Under the pieces are notes generated by a model. The model searched no databases and was not told the DNA's origin. It saw nothing but the letters and a program-made list of their open reading frames with translations. Below, in pieces: positions 1 to 6,334 of a stretch of DNA of 64,000 nucleotides; within the stretch, counting starts at the first letter, position 1, and the number at the start of each line of letters is the position of its first letter. The stretch lies in contig NZ_RZHE01000007.1 in assembly GCF_003989825.1 (NCBI RefSeq), forward strand, positions 124,001-188,000. The letters run 5' to 3'. The DNA is from Vreelandella populi (lineage in GTDB: Bacteria; Pseudomonadota; Gammaproteobacteria; Pseudomonadales; Halomonadaceae). Made by a program: the position numbers and the translations under genes.

Positions 1-8
1 TTCGGTAG

Positions 9-509
9 CTAACTGACTCGTAGCGATGCCTTGCCGTCTGCCAGCTTGCAGCCTGGGACGTTCTCGCCCGCTTGTAGCGCCTTAAGAATCTCGGCTTTCA
101 CGGGCTGGCGGCTGGCTGGAATCAGCTTCGTGTACTGCTCAGGCACGCGATCGGGATGCTCAATCGAGCAAACAGCGCGCGGCTTGGCGCGGGTGATCGT
201 GAACAGCTGCCGCTTGATCTTGTCTCGGCCTGTGTTTTCCATGGCCCACAGCACTCGGTCGCGGCACGCCTGAGCATTGCGCTCTAGTGTCTTTTTGCGG
301 GCTGTCAGCCGCTTAATCTCGGCGTCATGGGCCTCGACTTCGGCGTCAAGCTGCCGGGCAACGATGATCGTGGCTTCAATCTTGTCTTCAATCTGACTGC
401 TGTTAACGTCTAGCGTGGTAGCTAGAGCCTCGGCAAAGTCCGCGTCGTTGTCGGCATCTATCTCGATTAACTGCTGGAACTCGTTGGTCAGCGCGTAGAG
501 TGATTGCAT
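9..509 (-). CDS. Siphovirus Gp157-like protein
   Basis: 166 residues, mostly helical. A central charged coiled coil (about residues 37-90) is followed by a basic segment and a compact C-terminal part with a VPEQY motif, the pattern of the siphovirus Gp157 family. Gp157 proteins are usually found beside phage SSB or recombination genes; their function is not settled. The start was moved to the ATG at 509 because GGAGG lies 7 bases before it; the longer reading frame to 539 has no good ribosome site. It is downstream of the SSB-like gene in the left early operon. Confidence 0.8.
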   Translation of the reverse strand: MQSLYALTNEFQQLIEIDADNDADFAEALATTLDVNSSQIEDKIEATIIVARQLDAEVEAHDAEIKRLTARKKTLERNAQACRDRVLWAMENTGRDKIKRQLFTITRAKPRAVCSIEHPDRVPEQYTKLIPASRQPVKAEILKALQAGENVPGCKLADGKASLRVS

Positions 510-573
510 TGTGTCGCCTCCAAAAAATAAAGGCCGCACAATGGCAGCCTTGATGCATGTTTAAGTTATTGAT

Positions 574-1191
574 CTAGAACGGGATGGTGTCGTCCATATC
601 GTCAGCGGGCGGCACATAACTGTTGCTATAGTCGTGCTGTCCGCTTGCTTGTGTGGCTTGCTGCTTAGGTGGCTCGCCCTGCGGATTCTGCGCAAAACGC
701 TGCGCCCAATACCCTGCGGATTCTGCTTGCTTGCCTGCCTTGTATTCGGCAATAGTCAGTCCTGACTTGGCAGACATGATGCACTTAATCTGAAACCGGA
801 ATCCGTTCTGACCGTTGCCTTTGACGTAGTTCTCACGCTCAAGTGCAAGTTGCACAGGCTTGCGTGTTAGCTCCGGGGCAATCATGGCGCTCCCGTTGTT
901 GGTCATACTCAGCGACTGCGCCCCAGTGCAACCCATCAGGCTTTGAATCTGCTGATCGCCCACCTCGTTGATAGAGCCGTCTTTCTTCTGATAGTAGAGC
1001 GTCAGATAGTTGGCTTTTTTGCCATGCTCGCTCTCAAACGTAAGCTCCAGGCCTTTGGCGCCACTGCTGGCCTCGACCCATTTTGCTTGCTCAATAAAGC
1101 CGCGCACAACGCACGACTCAGTGATGTAATCACCACCGCCCGCGTCGGCGGCGATGGCTTTCTCTTCGTTGTATTGGAAGACTGCGCTCAT
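574..1191 (-). CDS. Phage single-stranded DNA-binding-like protein
   Basis: 205 residues. The N-terminal 145 residues look like an OB-type phage ssDNA-binding domain (DUF669-like), followed by a Gln/Gly-rich linker and the acidic hydrophobic tail DDMDDTIPF, which closely resembles the protein-recruiting tip of bacterial SSB. It overlaps the ATPase gene upstream by 4 bases, so the two are translationally coupled. Expected role: coating ssDNA during phage replication and recombination. The family is inferred from tail, length and neighbours, not from a profile search. Confidence 0.72.
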   Translation of the reverse strand: MSAVFQYNEEKAIAADAGGGDYITESCVVRGFIEQAKWVEASSGAKGLELTFESEHGKKANYLTLYYQKKDGSINEVGDQQIQSLMGCTGAQSLSMTNNGSAMIAPELTRKPVQLALERENYVKGNGQNGFRFQIKCIMSAKSGLTIAEYKAGKQAESAGYWAQRFAQNPQGEPPKQQATQASGQHDYSNSYVPPADDMDDTIPF

Positions 1192-1865
1192 GCTGGTTGC
1201 TCCTGTTGTTGCGGCTGGGTAATGCCGTAGTAGTCACAAATGGCCGCATCAACTGCCGCCAAGTCGTTTTCAATTTCAGGTGAGTCGAACATTTCTTCCG
1301 GCGTTTTCACTGGGTCGTTGCCATTGGTTCGCGTTGAGAAAAAGTGCCGACCGTCACGCGCCTGACACTTGAGAACAATGCTAAACAGCCCTTCCAGGCA
1401 AACTTGGCTATCGATCATCTTTCCGACCGTCTTGGCCCGAGAAAAACCAAAATCATCAGTCTGTATGTGCGTCATGAAATAGACGCGCACGTCGTTGTTT
1501 GCATTCGCCGCTGCGTGGACAAGATCGACATAACCCTTGGCCATCTCGGTGAACTTGGTAAAACCAGTCTCCGCGCTACGGCGCAGGCTTTCGTTGACCA
1601 TGATGTATTGGGCATCATCGATGACGACGTGCTTCTTACCCCACTTCTCGGCGTTCACGACGCACTTGATAATATTGGGGATATTGTCGGTCACGATCAC
1701 GCTGCCATCAGGGTTGTCTTTGCTGAAAGCTCCCCAGCCAGCAGAGCGAAACGGCAGCGGCTTGCGGATCGGCTGAATAACCAGCGTGTCAGCTGGGTTG
1801 AGATTCTTCATCGAGCGAGACTTTCCCGCCCCTGATTCGCCCAGCACCATGACTGCATAACTCAT
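1188..1865 (-). CDS. P-loop ATPase, probable Sak4/AAA_24-type recombination protein
   Basis: 225 residues with a Walker A motif GESGAGKS at residues 9-16 and a Walker B-like VVIDD at 80-84. Phage RecA-like single-strand annealing ATPases of the Sak4/AAA_24 group have this length and are typically encoded next to a phage SSB, as here. The likely role is homology-directed repair or annealing of phage DNA together with the downstream SSB-like protein. Both flanks overlap neighbours by 4 bases (ATGA), marking one operon. A plain nucleotide-binding protein of unknown role is the alternative. Confidence 0.75.
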   Translation of the reverse strand: MSYAVMVLGESGAGKSRSMKNLNPADTLVIQPIRKPLPFRSAGWGAFSKDNPDGSVIVTDNIPNIIKCVVNAEKWGKKHVVIDDAQYIMVNESLRRSAETGFTKFTEMAKGYVDLVHAAANANNDVRVYFMTHIQTDDFGFSRAKTVGKMIDSQVCLEGLFSIVLKCQARDGRHFFSTRTNGNDPVKTPEEMFDSPEIENDLAAVDAAICDYYGITQPQQQEQPA

Positions 1866-2014
1866 GCCGCCACTCCTTGCCGCTGATCGGCACTGCTCAT
1901 TGACTCGCCGTGCGCGTATTTCAGCGCCTCAAGCTCGACTTCGTATTGCCCTAGCGTCATCTGCCCGTTACGCAGCATCTGCGCTAGTTGTTGCTTAGCG
2001 TCAAAAAATGACAT
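1862..2014 (-). CDS. Small SHOCT-like helical protein
   Basis: 50 residues, from the ATG at 2014 with GGAGA 7 bases upstream; the longer frame from 2047 has no such site. The core, a short helix, then NGQMTLGQYE and a second helix, resembles the SHOCT motif (helix, Gly-x-(I/M)-T, helix). Overlaps the ATPase start by 4 bases. Function unknown. Confidence 0.6.
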   Translation of the reverse strand: MSFFDAKQQLAQMLRNGQMTLGQYEVELEALKYAHGESMSSADQRQGVAA

Positions 2015-2041
2015 AGCCTTTCTCCTGTTATGTAAGACTCG

Positions 2042-2078
2042 GCCCACTACCTGTTCGCCCAGGTATGTGGGCTTTTTT
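2042..2078 (+). terminator. Plus-strand terminator opposing the left operon
   Basis: Stem GCCCAC/GTGGGC with an inner CTG/CAG pairing, followed by six T on the plus strand. The surrounding genes are on the minus strand, so it would stop antisense transcription running in from the left. Confidence 0.5.
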
Positions 2079-2331
2079 ATGCGGTCTCTAGCCAGTCGCG
2101 CGTCGCTAAGAACTCGCTTTCCAGCCGTTCGTCGTCATCGTCGCTCAGCTTTCGCTCTAGCCATGCCGCTGGGCGTCCGCGTTGGTCGAGAATTTGATAC
2201 TCAAACTCGGGCGGTTCCGGTGGTTCGGCGTCGCCAAATCCCCAGCCAGTGATCCGCATTGGCGTGCCCTCGCTGTAAGCCAGCACCTCGCATTGGCAAG
2301 GGATGCCAGCGACTCGTGTTGGAAACTTCAT
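2077..2331 (-). CDS. Hypothetical phage protein
   Basis: 84 residues, acidic. An N-terminal segment with a CQC motif is followed by a proline-rich turn and a C-terminal part ending in a run of aspartates and a helix. Coupled to the upstream gene by a 4-base overlap. Not recognised; small proteins in this position of left operons often modify host functions, but nothing here shows that. Confidence 0.6.
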   Translation of the reverse strand: MKFPTRVAGIPCQCEVLAYSEGTPMRITGWGFGDAEPPEPPEFEYQILDQRGRPAAWLERKLSDDDDERLESEFLATRDWLETA

Positions 2332-2552
2332 GCTGCCTCCTGCATGCGCTCGGCGATGAATTCGGCTAACTGGTCAGCAACCTCGGCTGAGGTATCGCCA
2401 TCAAAACTCGCAATCTGCTCCCCTCGCGTGTAGACCAGGACCGAAAACGACTCGCCGCCGCATGCATGGAAACCGGCGCCGACAGACACAAAAAAACCGC
2501 ACTGTTGGCGGCATTGGTCGGCTAGTTGGTGAAGCCGGTTAAGCGCTCCCAT
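2328..2552 (-). CDS. Hypothetical phage protein
   Basis: 74 residues from the ATG at 2552, preceded by GGAGG at 5 bases; the longer in-frame extension (to 2825) crosses another gene and was dropped. Contains a conserved-looking FHACGGESFSV segment and an acidic C-terminal helix. No family recognised. Confidence 0.6.
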   Translation of the reverse strand: MGALNRLHQLADQCRQQCGFFVSVGAGFHACGGESFSVLVYTRGEQIASFDGDTSAEVADQLAEFIAERMQEAA

Positions 2553-2560
2553 AGAGCCTC

Positions 2561-2644
2561 CTACGATCTCAGTGCCCAGATCACGATTCCGATAATCCCG
2601 AGCACTAGTGCAATAGAAAAGAGAATGGTTAGAACACATCGCAT
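2561..2644 (-). CDS. 27-residue single-pass membrane peptide
   Basis: ATG at 2644 overlaps the stop of the upstream gene as TAATG, giving translational coupling; the stop lies 8 bases before the next start codon. The product is a Cys-containing start, about 20 hydrophobic residues (LTILFSIALVLGIIGIVIW) and a short ALRS end. No polar interruption is present in the hydrophobic stretch, as expected for one membrane helix. Role unknown. Confidence 0.6.
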   Translation of the reverse strand: MRCVLTILFSIALVLGIIGIVIWALRS

Positions 2645-2880
2645 TACGGGGCCTGCCAGAGCTGTAAATGCGCAGGCTTAACGCCATGCAACCGCTGCGC
2701 GTAGTCCGCTGCACGGATGCTGTTGAGCATTTCCTGCGGCGTTGCTGGCTTATCTGCATCACTGCGCCGCGCTGGCGTCTTGCGCCAAACTGGCATGCGC
2801 CCGTACTGCTTGAGCAGGTCAACAACTCGCGTTTTGTCTTCGATTTCGTGCGTCACGGCGCCTTGTTTTACGGGAATCAT
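2644..2880 (-). CDS. Hypothetical phage protein
   Basis: 78 residues, ATG at 2880 with GAGGTG upstream. Basic middle (KTPARRSD) and a helical C-terminal half. It is the first gene after the terminator at 2911-2933, so its expression needs read-through of, or a promoter after, that terminator. Not recognised. Confidence 0.6.
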   Translation of the reverse strand: MIPVKQGAVTHEIEDKTRVVDLLKQYGRMPVWRKTPARRSDADKPATPQEMLNSIRAADYAQRLHGVKPAHLQLWQAP

Positions 2881-2910
2881 CGCGTCACCTCTTAGCTAAA
2901 CGCAGGCCAC

Positions 2911-2933
2911 AAAAAAGCCCGCTGTGCGCGGGC
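2911..2933 (-). terminator. Intrinsic terminator inside the left operon
   Basis: On the minus strand GCCCGC, a 5-base loop and GCGGGC are followed by six T. It lies between genes of one operon and only 25 bases after the structured RNA element A, which is the layout expected of an antiterminated early operon. Confidence 0.8.
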
Positions 2934-2958
2934 AATGGATCTCAACCTTGAGCGGAAT

Positions 2959-3077
2959 ATCGGTGGAGTGCTCTGCCTTCTGGCTGGCCCGGCGTTTACC
3001 CTGCATCGTGCCACTTGGGTCTCTATGCAGGCACAAAACACTCCCCGATGCCCTCTGATATTCTCGGCGTCAGAGGG
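2959..3077 (-). ncRNA. Structured RNA element A (put-like candidate)
   Basis: Read on the minus strand: hairpin I with 8 perfect pairs (3070-3077 with 3051-3058, loop of 11), one unpaired base (3050), then hairpin II whose base pairs 3039-3049 with 2959-2970 with a single bulged A. A further 7-bp hairpin (3025-3031 with 3000-3006) lies inside hairpin II. The same plan recurs in element B with compensating changes. Two stem-loops separated by one unpaired base is the described form of HK022 put RNAs, which make RNA polymerase ignore terminators; a terminator follows here directly. The functional reading is an inference. Confidence 0.6.
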
Positions 3078-3119
3078 AGCGCCTTGGGCCGCGTTACCCA
3101 GCGGAACGGGTGGTAATAG

Positions 3120-3377
3120 TTAATTCTCAGCACACACAATCAAATACCCTAACGGCCTGCATTCTGTGTAAGTTTTGAGCTGCCTGGCTTTAACGCAATC
3201 CTGCATAGTGTCCTCGCTGCCAATCTCGCCCATGCCGCAGCCCTCTTTGTAATCTGCTTTCCACGCCCAGGTGCCTGCACTAATGCCATGCTTGCCTCGA
3301 CGTATACGCACAGGCGGCTCAATTTGAAGCCCAAGCTCATTGATCAGTCGTTGATGAAGACGCTCGCTGATCTTCAT
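3120..3377 (-). CDS. Hypothetical phage protein
   Basis: 85 residues from the ATG at 3377, chosen over the GTG two codons earlier because AGGAGG is 5 bases before it. The sequence has a basic N-terminal helix and a TWAWKADYKEG segment with several Cys. No family recognised. It sits between RNA elements B and A. Confidence 0.6.
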   Translation of the reverse strand: MKISERLHQRLINELGLQIEPPVRIRRGKHGISAGTWAWKADYKEGCGMGEIGSEDTMQDCVKARQLKTYTECRPLGYLIVCAEN

Positions 3378-3400
3378 ACCCACCTCCTGTTGATTAGCGG

Positions 3401-3574
3401 CTAGTCGTCCAGAGCGGCAGCGTGAGCAGCGCTCCAGATCTCAAATGCCAATCGCGTGTCGTCGTCAACGTAGTTATTGCCTTCCTCAAAGAATCGTTCA
3501 TCCAGGCTCATGCCCTTGTCTTCCGCGAACTCTTCAAACTTCTCGCGCATCACATCTTTTGCTGACTGATCCAT
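3401..3574 (-). CDS. Small acidic phage protein
   Basis: 57 residues from the ATG at 3574 (AGGAGA at 6 bases). Strongly acidic; the end, DDDTRLAFEIWSAAHAAAL, matches a C-terminal pattern common to small lambdoid early-region proteins (aromatic residue, then W-x-A-A). RNA element B ends about 30 bases upstream of its start codon. Function unknown. Confidence 0.6.
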   Translation of the reverse strand: MDQSAKDVMREKFEEFAEDKGMSLDERFFEEGNNYVDDDTRLAFEIWSAAHAAALDD

Positions 3575-3604
3575 AACGCTCTCCTGTGTAATTCGTGGAA
3601 ACAT

Positions 3605-3697
3605 CGGTGGAACACGCTGTGATCACGGCTACGCTCCCTTAAATAGACGACAGGCTCCGTGCAGCGCACTCCCCGGTGGCCCCTGATAACAAGGGCC
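3605..3697 (-). ncRNA. Structured RNA element B (put-like candidate)
   Basis: Minus strand: hairpin I pairs 3693-3697 with 3678-3682; after a short linker, hairpin II pairs 3664-3675 with 3605-3617, including a bulged A in the same place as in element A and three G-T pairs. Primary sequence is conserved with A mainly around TATCAG, CGGGGAGTG and TCCACCGAT. About 200 bases between this element and the LuxR-type gene (3698-3899) show no convincing gene. Position early in the left operon fits an antitermination site. Confidence 0.58.
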
Positions 3698-3899
3698 AGC
3701 GTCTTCTCACGCACAACTGATGTCGCTATCGGCAGCCTGGGGTTGCAATCCAGAGTGCCTACGATTCCCAATCCTTTTAGGGAAACGCCCCGCGACCAGA
3801 GCATCTTGTATGTGTGCTTTCTGGCCTCCGCTTACGGGGTGGCTGCGCGCGTACTACGGCAGATTGTTAATGAGCGGCTGTTATCCGGTCAGCTTCCGG

Positions 3900-4196
3900 T
3901 TATGCGTACATCTCAACCTGTTCAACCCGGCGAACGATCCGCGTCTTGCTTGAGCGGCGTAGGCCGTCGTCGGTGCCTGTGAGCATTGTTACTACCAACA
4001 TGCAGATCAGGCCTTTTCGGATGGAGATAGCGACCAGATGCGCAATGTTCTTGGCGCCTACACGCTCTCTCGCTTGCTGCAAAGTGATACGAACTGTGTT
4101 GACCTTGATGCCTACCGCGTCCGCTATGTCCTGACTATCCAGGCCTTTGCTGGCTAGCTCGGTCAGTTCAATTTGGCGTGGGGTTAGGGTGATCAT
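3900..4196 (-). CDS. LuxR-type HTH protein with membrane segment
   Basis: 98 residues. Residues 2-58 form a LuxR/GerE-type helix-turn-helix (LTPRQIELTELASKGL, then QDIADAVGIKVNTVR). It is followed by a hydrophobic stretch around residues 62-77 and a basic tail. There is no receiver or ligand domain. It is the first gene after the putative left promoter, with TTGAGGA before its ATG. A membrane-linked DNA-binding protein would be unusual; the hydrophobic stretch may instead be a dimer surface. Confidence 0.75.
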   Translation of the reverse strand: MITLTPRQIELTELASKGLDSQDIADAVGIKVNTVRITLQQARERVGAKNIAHLVAISIRKGLICMLVVTMLTGTDDGLRRSSKTRIVRRVEQVEMYA

Positions 4197-4218
4197 TTCG
4201 CGTCCTCAACAATTCGTA

Positions 4219-4252
4219 CGTTTAGTTTTACCTAAACACGTAATATCGTCAA
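4219..4252 (-). promoter_or_regulatory. Putative left early promoter with overlapping operator
   Basis: On the minus strand TTGACG (4252-4247), a 16-base spacer and TAAAAC (4230-4225) precede the LuxR-type gene. A perfect 6-bp inverted repeat, GTTTAG-N6-CTAAAC (4220-4237), covers the -10 region and is a good repressor target. It differs from the operators at 5235-5267, so a different regulator is likely. Confidence 0.5.
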
Positions 4253-4263
4253 GAATATTGCGC

Positions 4264-4297
4264 AAAAAAATACGCCGACCACGTAATGATCGGCGTA
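4264..4297 (-). terminator. Terminator of the SOS-controlled small gene
   Basis: TACGCCGA and TCGGCGTA pair over 8 bp, followed by seven T on the minus strand. It closes the one-gene transcription unit of the 57-residue protein. Confidence 0.85.
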
Positions 4298-4319
4298 TAG
4301 GGAAGGGTAGTTTCTTGAA

Positions 4320-4493
4320 TTACGGGGCTTTACGGCTGTTCTTAGCCTGGAATTTATCGTGGGCAGCTTGGAGGATTTTGCAAAATATCGGGGTTAATGA
4401 CGGGTCTCGCCTCTCAACGGCCAATAATCGGTCTCGTGAATTGCTTGTATGGTTATTGTTCTGCCGTTGAAAAGCTTCCTTCTGATCCGCCAT
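4320..4493 (-). CDS. 57-residue LexA-controlled protein, candidate antirepressor
   Basis: ATG at 4493 has an excellent AAGGAGGGG ribosome site, a LexA-box promoter just upstream and its own terminator downstream, so this short frame is very likely a gene although it resembles nothing I recognise. The product is basic, with a polar N-terminus (QRQNNNHTSNSRDR) and a probable C-terminal helix around FCKILQAAHDKF. It lies next to the main repressor, which lacks a cleavage domain. By analogy with Tum of phage 186 and the Gifsy antirepressors, the inferred job is to inactivate the repressor after DNA damage. Confidence 0.72.
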   Translation of the reverse strand: MADQKEAFQRQNNNHTSNSRDRLLAVERRDPSLTPIFCKILQAAHDKFQAKNSRKAP

Positions 4494-4509
4494 TATCCCC
4501 TCCTTTTTT

Positions 4510-4554
4510 TACTGTATGTACAAACAGTATAGCGTAGGTTATGAAATGCTGAAA
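4510..4554 (-). promoter_or_regulatory. SOS promoter with near-consensus LexA box
   Basis: The plus-strand 20-mer TACTGTATGTACAAACAGTA (4510-4529) has CTGT-N8-ACAG with the TA flanks of the E. coli LexA consensus. On the minus strand it overlaps a -10 TATACT (4531-4526), with TTTCAG as -35 (4554-4549) at a 17-base spacing. LexA bound here would block the promoter of the 57-residue gene. Confidence 0.8.
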
Positions 4555-4611
4555 CTAGATAGGCTTAGCAATTGGCGACAATAATCATTAAAAAGTTAAT
4601 TCTGCGCGCAC

Positions 4612-4637
4612 AAAAAAAACCCGCCACATGGGCGGGT
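4612..4637 (-). terminator. Terminator of the repressor gene
   Basis: ACCCGCC/GGCGGGT stem followed by eight T on the minus strand, 28 bases after the repressor stop. It separates repressor transcription from the SOS promoter. Confidence 0.85.
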
Positions 4638-4664
4638 CTGATGCAAAGGTGGCTACGGCTATGG

Positions 4665-5207
4665 TTACGGCTTTGGCTCACCTTTAAGAAGAGACAGACC
4701 AAGACCGGTCATCTCATGCTCATTCATATCTGGTCGGTCTGATACTTTGTCTAGCAGTTCAACAGTTGAAAGCGCGAAGTGTTTATCACTGACGCCGGGC
4801 GCAGCCGTGGATCTCAGCTCAGCCATCATTGCTAGAACATGCATTAATAGCTCTCTAGGGATGCGCTGATCTAGCGTTTCCATAGAGAAGTGCCCAATAG
4901 GGGCATCATTATTGCCAGCCAGATAATCAACCGGCGTGTCGTATGCGTCAGCCAAAACCAGTAAGCGATCAACGCCAGGCAGCATCGAACCAGATAGATA
5001 ACGCGAAACTGTCGGAGCTGGAATACCTGTCTTATCAGATACGCACTTACCCAGACCTCTATCGCTTTTGCCCTCACTGTAACCGTGAGCCTTCCGAGTT
5101 ATTTCGCGCAAGCGCTCAGGGAACCGCGCCCTAAACCAGTCTTTGTTAGCTATGTGAAATTCTGATTGGTCCATTTCAACGCCGTGTTTAGTGATTGCTA
5201 AGCACAT
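4665..5207 (-). CDS. Phage repressor (CI-like) without S24 domain
   Basis: 180 residues. A helix-turn-helix domain of the XRE type occupies about residues 28-85 (GLGKCVSDKTGIPAPTVSRY and following). The C-terminal half has no V-x-G-x-S-M motif and no conserved Lys, so it is not an S24 self-cleaving domain; it is more likely an oligomerisation domain. Divergent from the Cro-like gene, with palindromic operators between. Start at 5207 has GAGG 10 bases upstream; the Met at residue 12 is a weaker alternative. Inferred role: maintains lysogeny and needs an antirepressor for induction. Confidence 0.82.
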   Translation of the reverse strand: MCLAITKHGVEMDQSEFHIANKDWFRARFPERLREITRKAHGYSEGKSDRGLGKCVSDKTGIPAPTVSRYLSGSMLPGVDRLLVLADAYDTPVDYLAGNNDAPIGHFSMETLDQRIPRELLMHVLAMMAELRSTAAPGVSDKHFALSTVELLDKVSDRPDMNEHEMTGLGLSLLKGEPKP

Positions 5208-5234
5208 CTTATACCCGCCTCAACCATGCGTACA

Positions 5235-5267
5235 TATTGCAATTGCAATAGATAGATTGCGCAATCT
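5235..5267. promoter_or_regulatory. Operator pair between repressor and Cro-like gene
   Basis: Two perfect palindromes, TATTGCAATTGCAATA (5235-5250) and AGATTGCGCAATCT (5254-5267), share the half-site ATTGC with different spacings. They lie in the divergent promoter region and are the expected binding sites of the repressor and Cro-like protein. Confidence 0.65.
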
Positions 5268-5315
5268 TTTAGCAGACGCTACCATTAGTACGTAAACATT
5301 TACTTGGTAGCGCAC

Positions 5316-5558
5316 ATGGAACTCACCCTCGGAACACTTATTACCCAGGCTGGCGGAACGGCACGTTGTGCACGTGCCTGCCAGGTAACACCTGGGGCTG
5401 TTTCTCAGTGGATCAAAGCGGGCTCTCTGCCGCTTAGCGATCTGCAAGGCGGCACTAACTACGCCCAGGTGCTTATCGACCTGTCTGGCGTGAATAAGGA
5501 CGTCTGGGAAGTGCGTCTGCTCGGTAGGAAGGGGCAGCTTAAGAAAGCTGCAAGCTAA
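5316..5558 (+). CDS. Cro/YdaS-like HTH regulator
   Basis: 80 residues from the ATG at 5316; an upstream in-frame TTG at 5304 is less likely. The N-terminal GGTARCARACQVTPGAVSQW is a typical YdaS/Cro helix-turn-helix of lambdoid phages. First gene of the right operon, divergent from the repressor and followed by a terminator. A 6-bp inverted repeat (GCTACC...GGTAGC, 5279-5311) just before the start may fold over the ribosome site. Role: lytic-direction regulator. Confidence 0.8.
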   Translation: MELTLGTLITQAGGTARCARACQVTPGAVSQWIKAGSLPLSDLQGGTNYAQVLIDLSGVNKDVWEVRLLGRKGQLKKAAS

Positions 5559-5567
5559 TAACGCAAA

Positions 5568-5604
5568 AAGCCCGCCATTTCGCTGGGGAGCGTGGCGGGC
5601 TTTT
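5568..5604 (+). terminator. Early terminator after the Cro-like gene
   Basis: Stem AAGCCCGCC/GGCGGGCTT with a small inner CGCT/AGCG hairpin in the loop, then TTTT. Comparable in position to tR1 of lambda; the A-run on the other side could make it bidirectional. Confidence 0.75.
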
Positions 5605-5632
5605 AACTGATGCAATGCAATGAGGTACTGAG

Positions 5633-6334
5633 ATGAATAATACCGCACTTACACAGAATGTCCAGCCGACGATGACCAGCCGTGAAATTGCCGAGCTGAC
5701 AGATAAGCGTCACGACAACGTTAAGGCGGACATTCAAAAAATGCTGATCGAGCTAGAAAAAGATGTCCTGATGTTTCAGGGCATCTATTTCGACAGCATG
5801 AACCGCAAACAAACTGAATATCACCTTGACCGCGACCTAACCGATTGCCTGCTGACCGGTTACAGCGCAAAAGCACGTATGGCTGTCATCAAACGCTGGC
5901 GTGAGCTTGAAGGTTACGTTGCTACACCGTCCTTTCAGGTCCCGCAGTCAATGGCCGAAGCTCTGCGCCTTGCCGCCGACCAAGCCGAGCGTATTGAACA
6001 GCAGCAGGCCGCTATTGAGCAAGCGCGCCCTTCTGTTGAGTTCGTTGAGCGCTACGTCAGTGCCGACAGCGGCAACAAAGGCTTTCGTCAGGTAGCCAAG
6101 CTTCTTAAAGCCAACGAGCGCGACCTGCGCGCCTTTCTGGCTGATCACAAGATCATGTATCGCCTTGGTGGCGAGTGGATGCCCTACCAGAACCATATCG
6201 ACGCTGGTCGCTTTGTCGTTAAGACCGGTGTTGCTGAAAACGAGCACGCCTTCAACACCGCTAAATTCACACCCAAGGGCGTTAACTGGCTTGCCAGCCT
6301 TTGGAATGGCCAGAGCACTGAGGTGGCAGCATGA
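5633..6334 (+). CDS. Rha/KilAC antirepressor-family protein
   Basis: 233 residues. Residues 13-95 match the phage regulatory protein Rha domain (MTSREIAELTDKRHDNVKAD, then YHLDRDLTDCLLTGYS). After a helical linker, residues 130-225 match the KilAC antirepressor C-terminal domain (AKLLKANERDLRAFLADHKI, FTPKGVNWLA). It is the first gene after the early terminator and is coupled to the replication gene by ATGA. Such proteins antagonise repressors or influence lytic development; the exact target is unknown. Confidence 0.88.
   Translation: MNNTALTQNVQPTMTSREIAELTDKRHDNVKADIQKMLIELEKDVLMFQGIYFDSMNRKQTEYHLDRDLTDCLLTGYSAKARMAVIKRWRELEGYVATPSFQVPQSMAEALRLAADQAERIEQQQAAIEQARPSVEFVERYVSADSGNKGFRQVAKLLKANERDLRAFLADHKIMYRLGGEWMPYQNHIDAGRFVVKTGVAENEHAFNTAKFTPKGVNWLASLWNGQSTEVAA

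Noticed and set aside
3550..3804. 84-residue minus-strand frame across RNA element B
   Set aside because: No ribosome site, runs through both hairpins and into the start of the next gene; the structure explains the conservation better.
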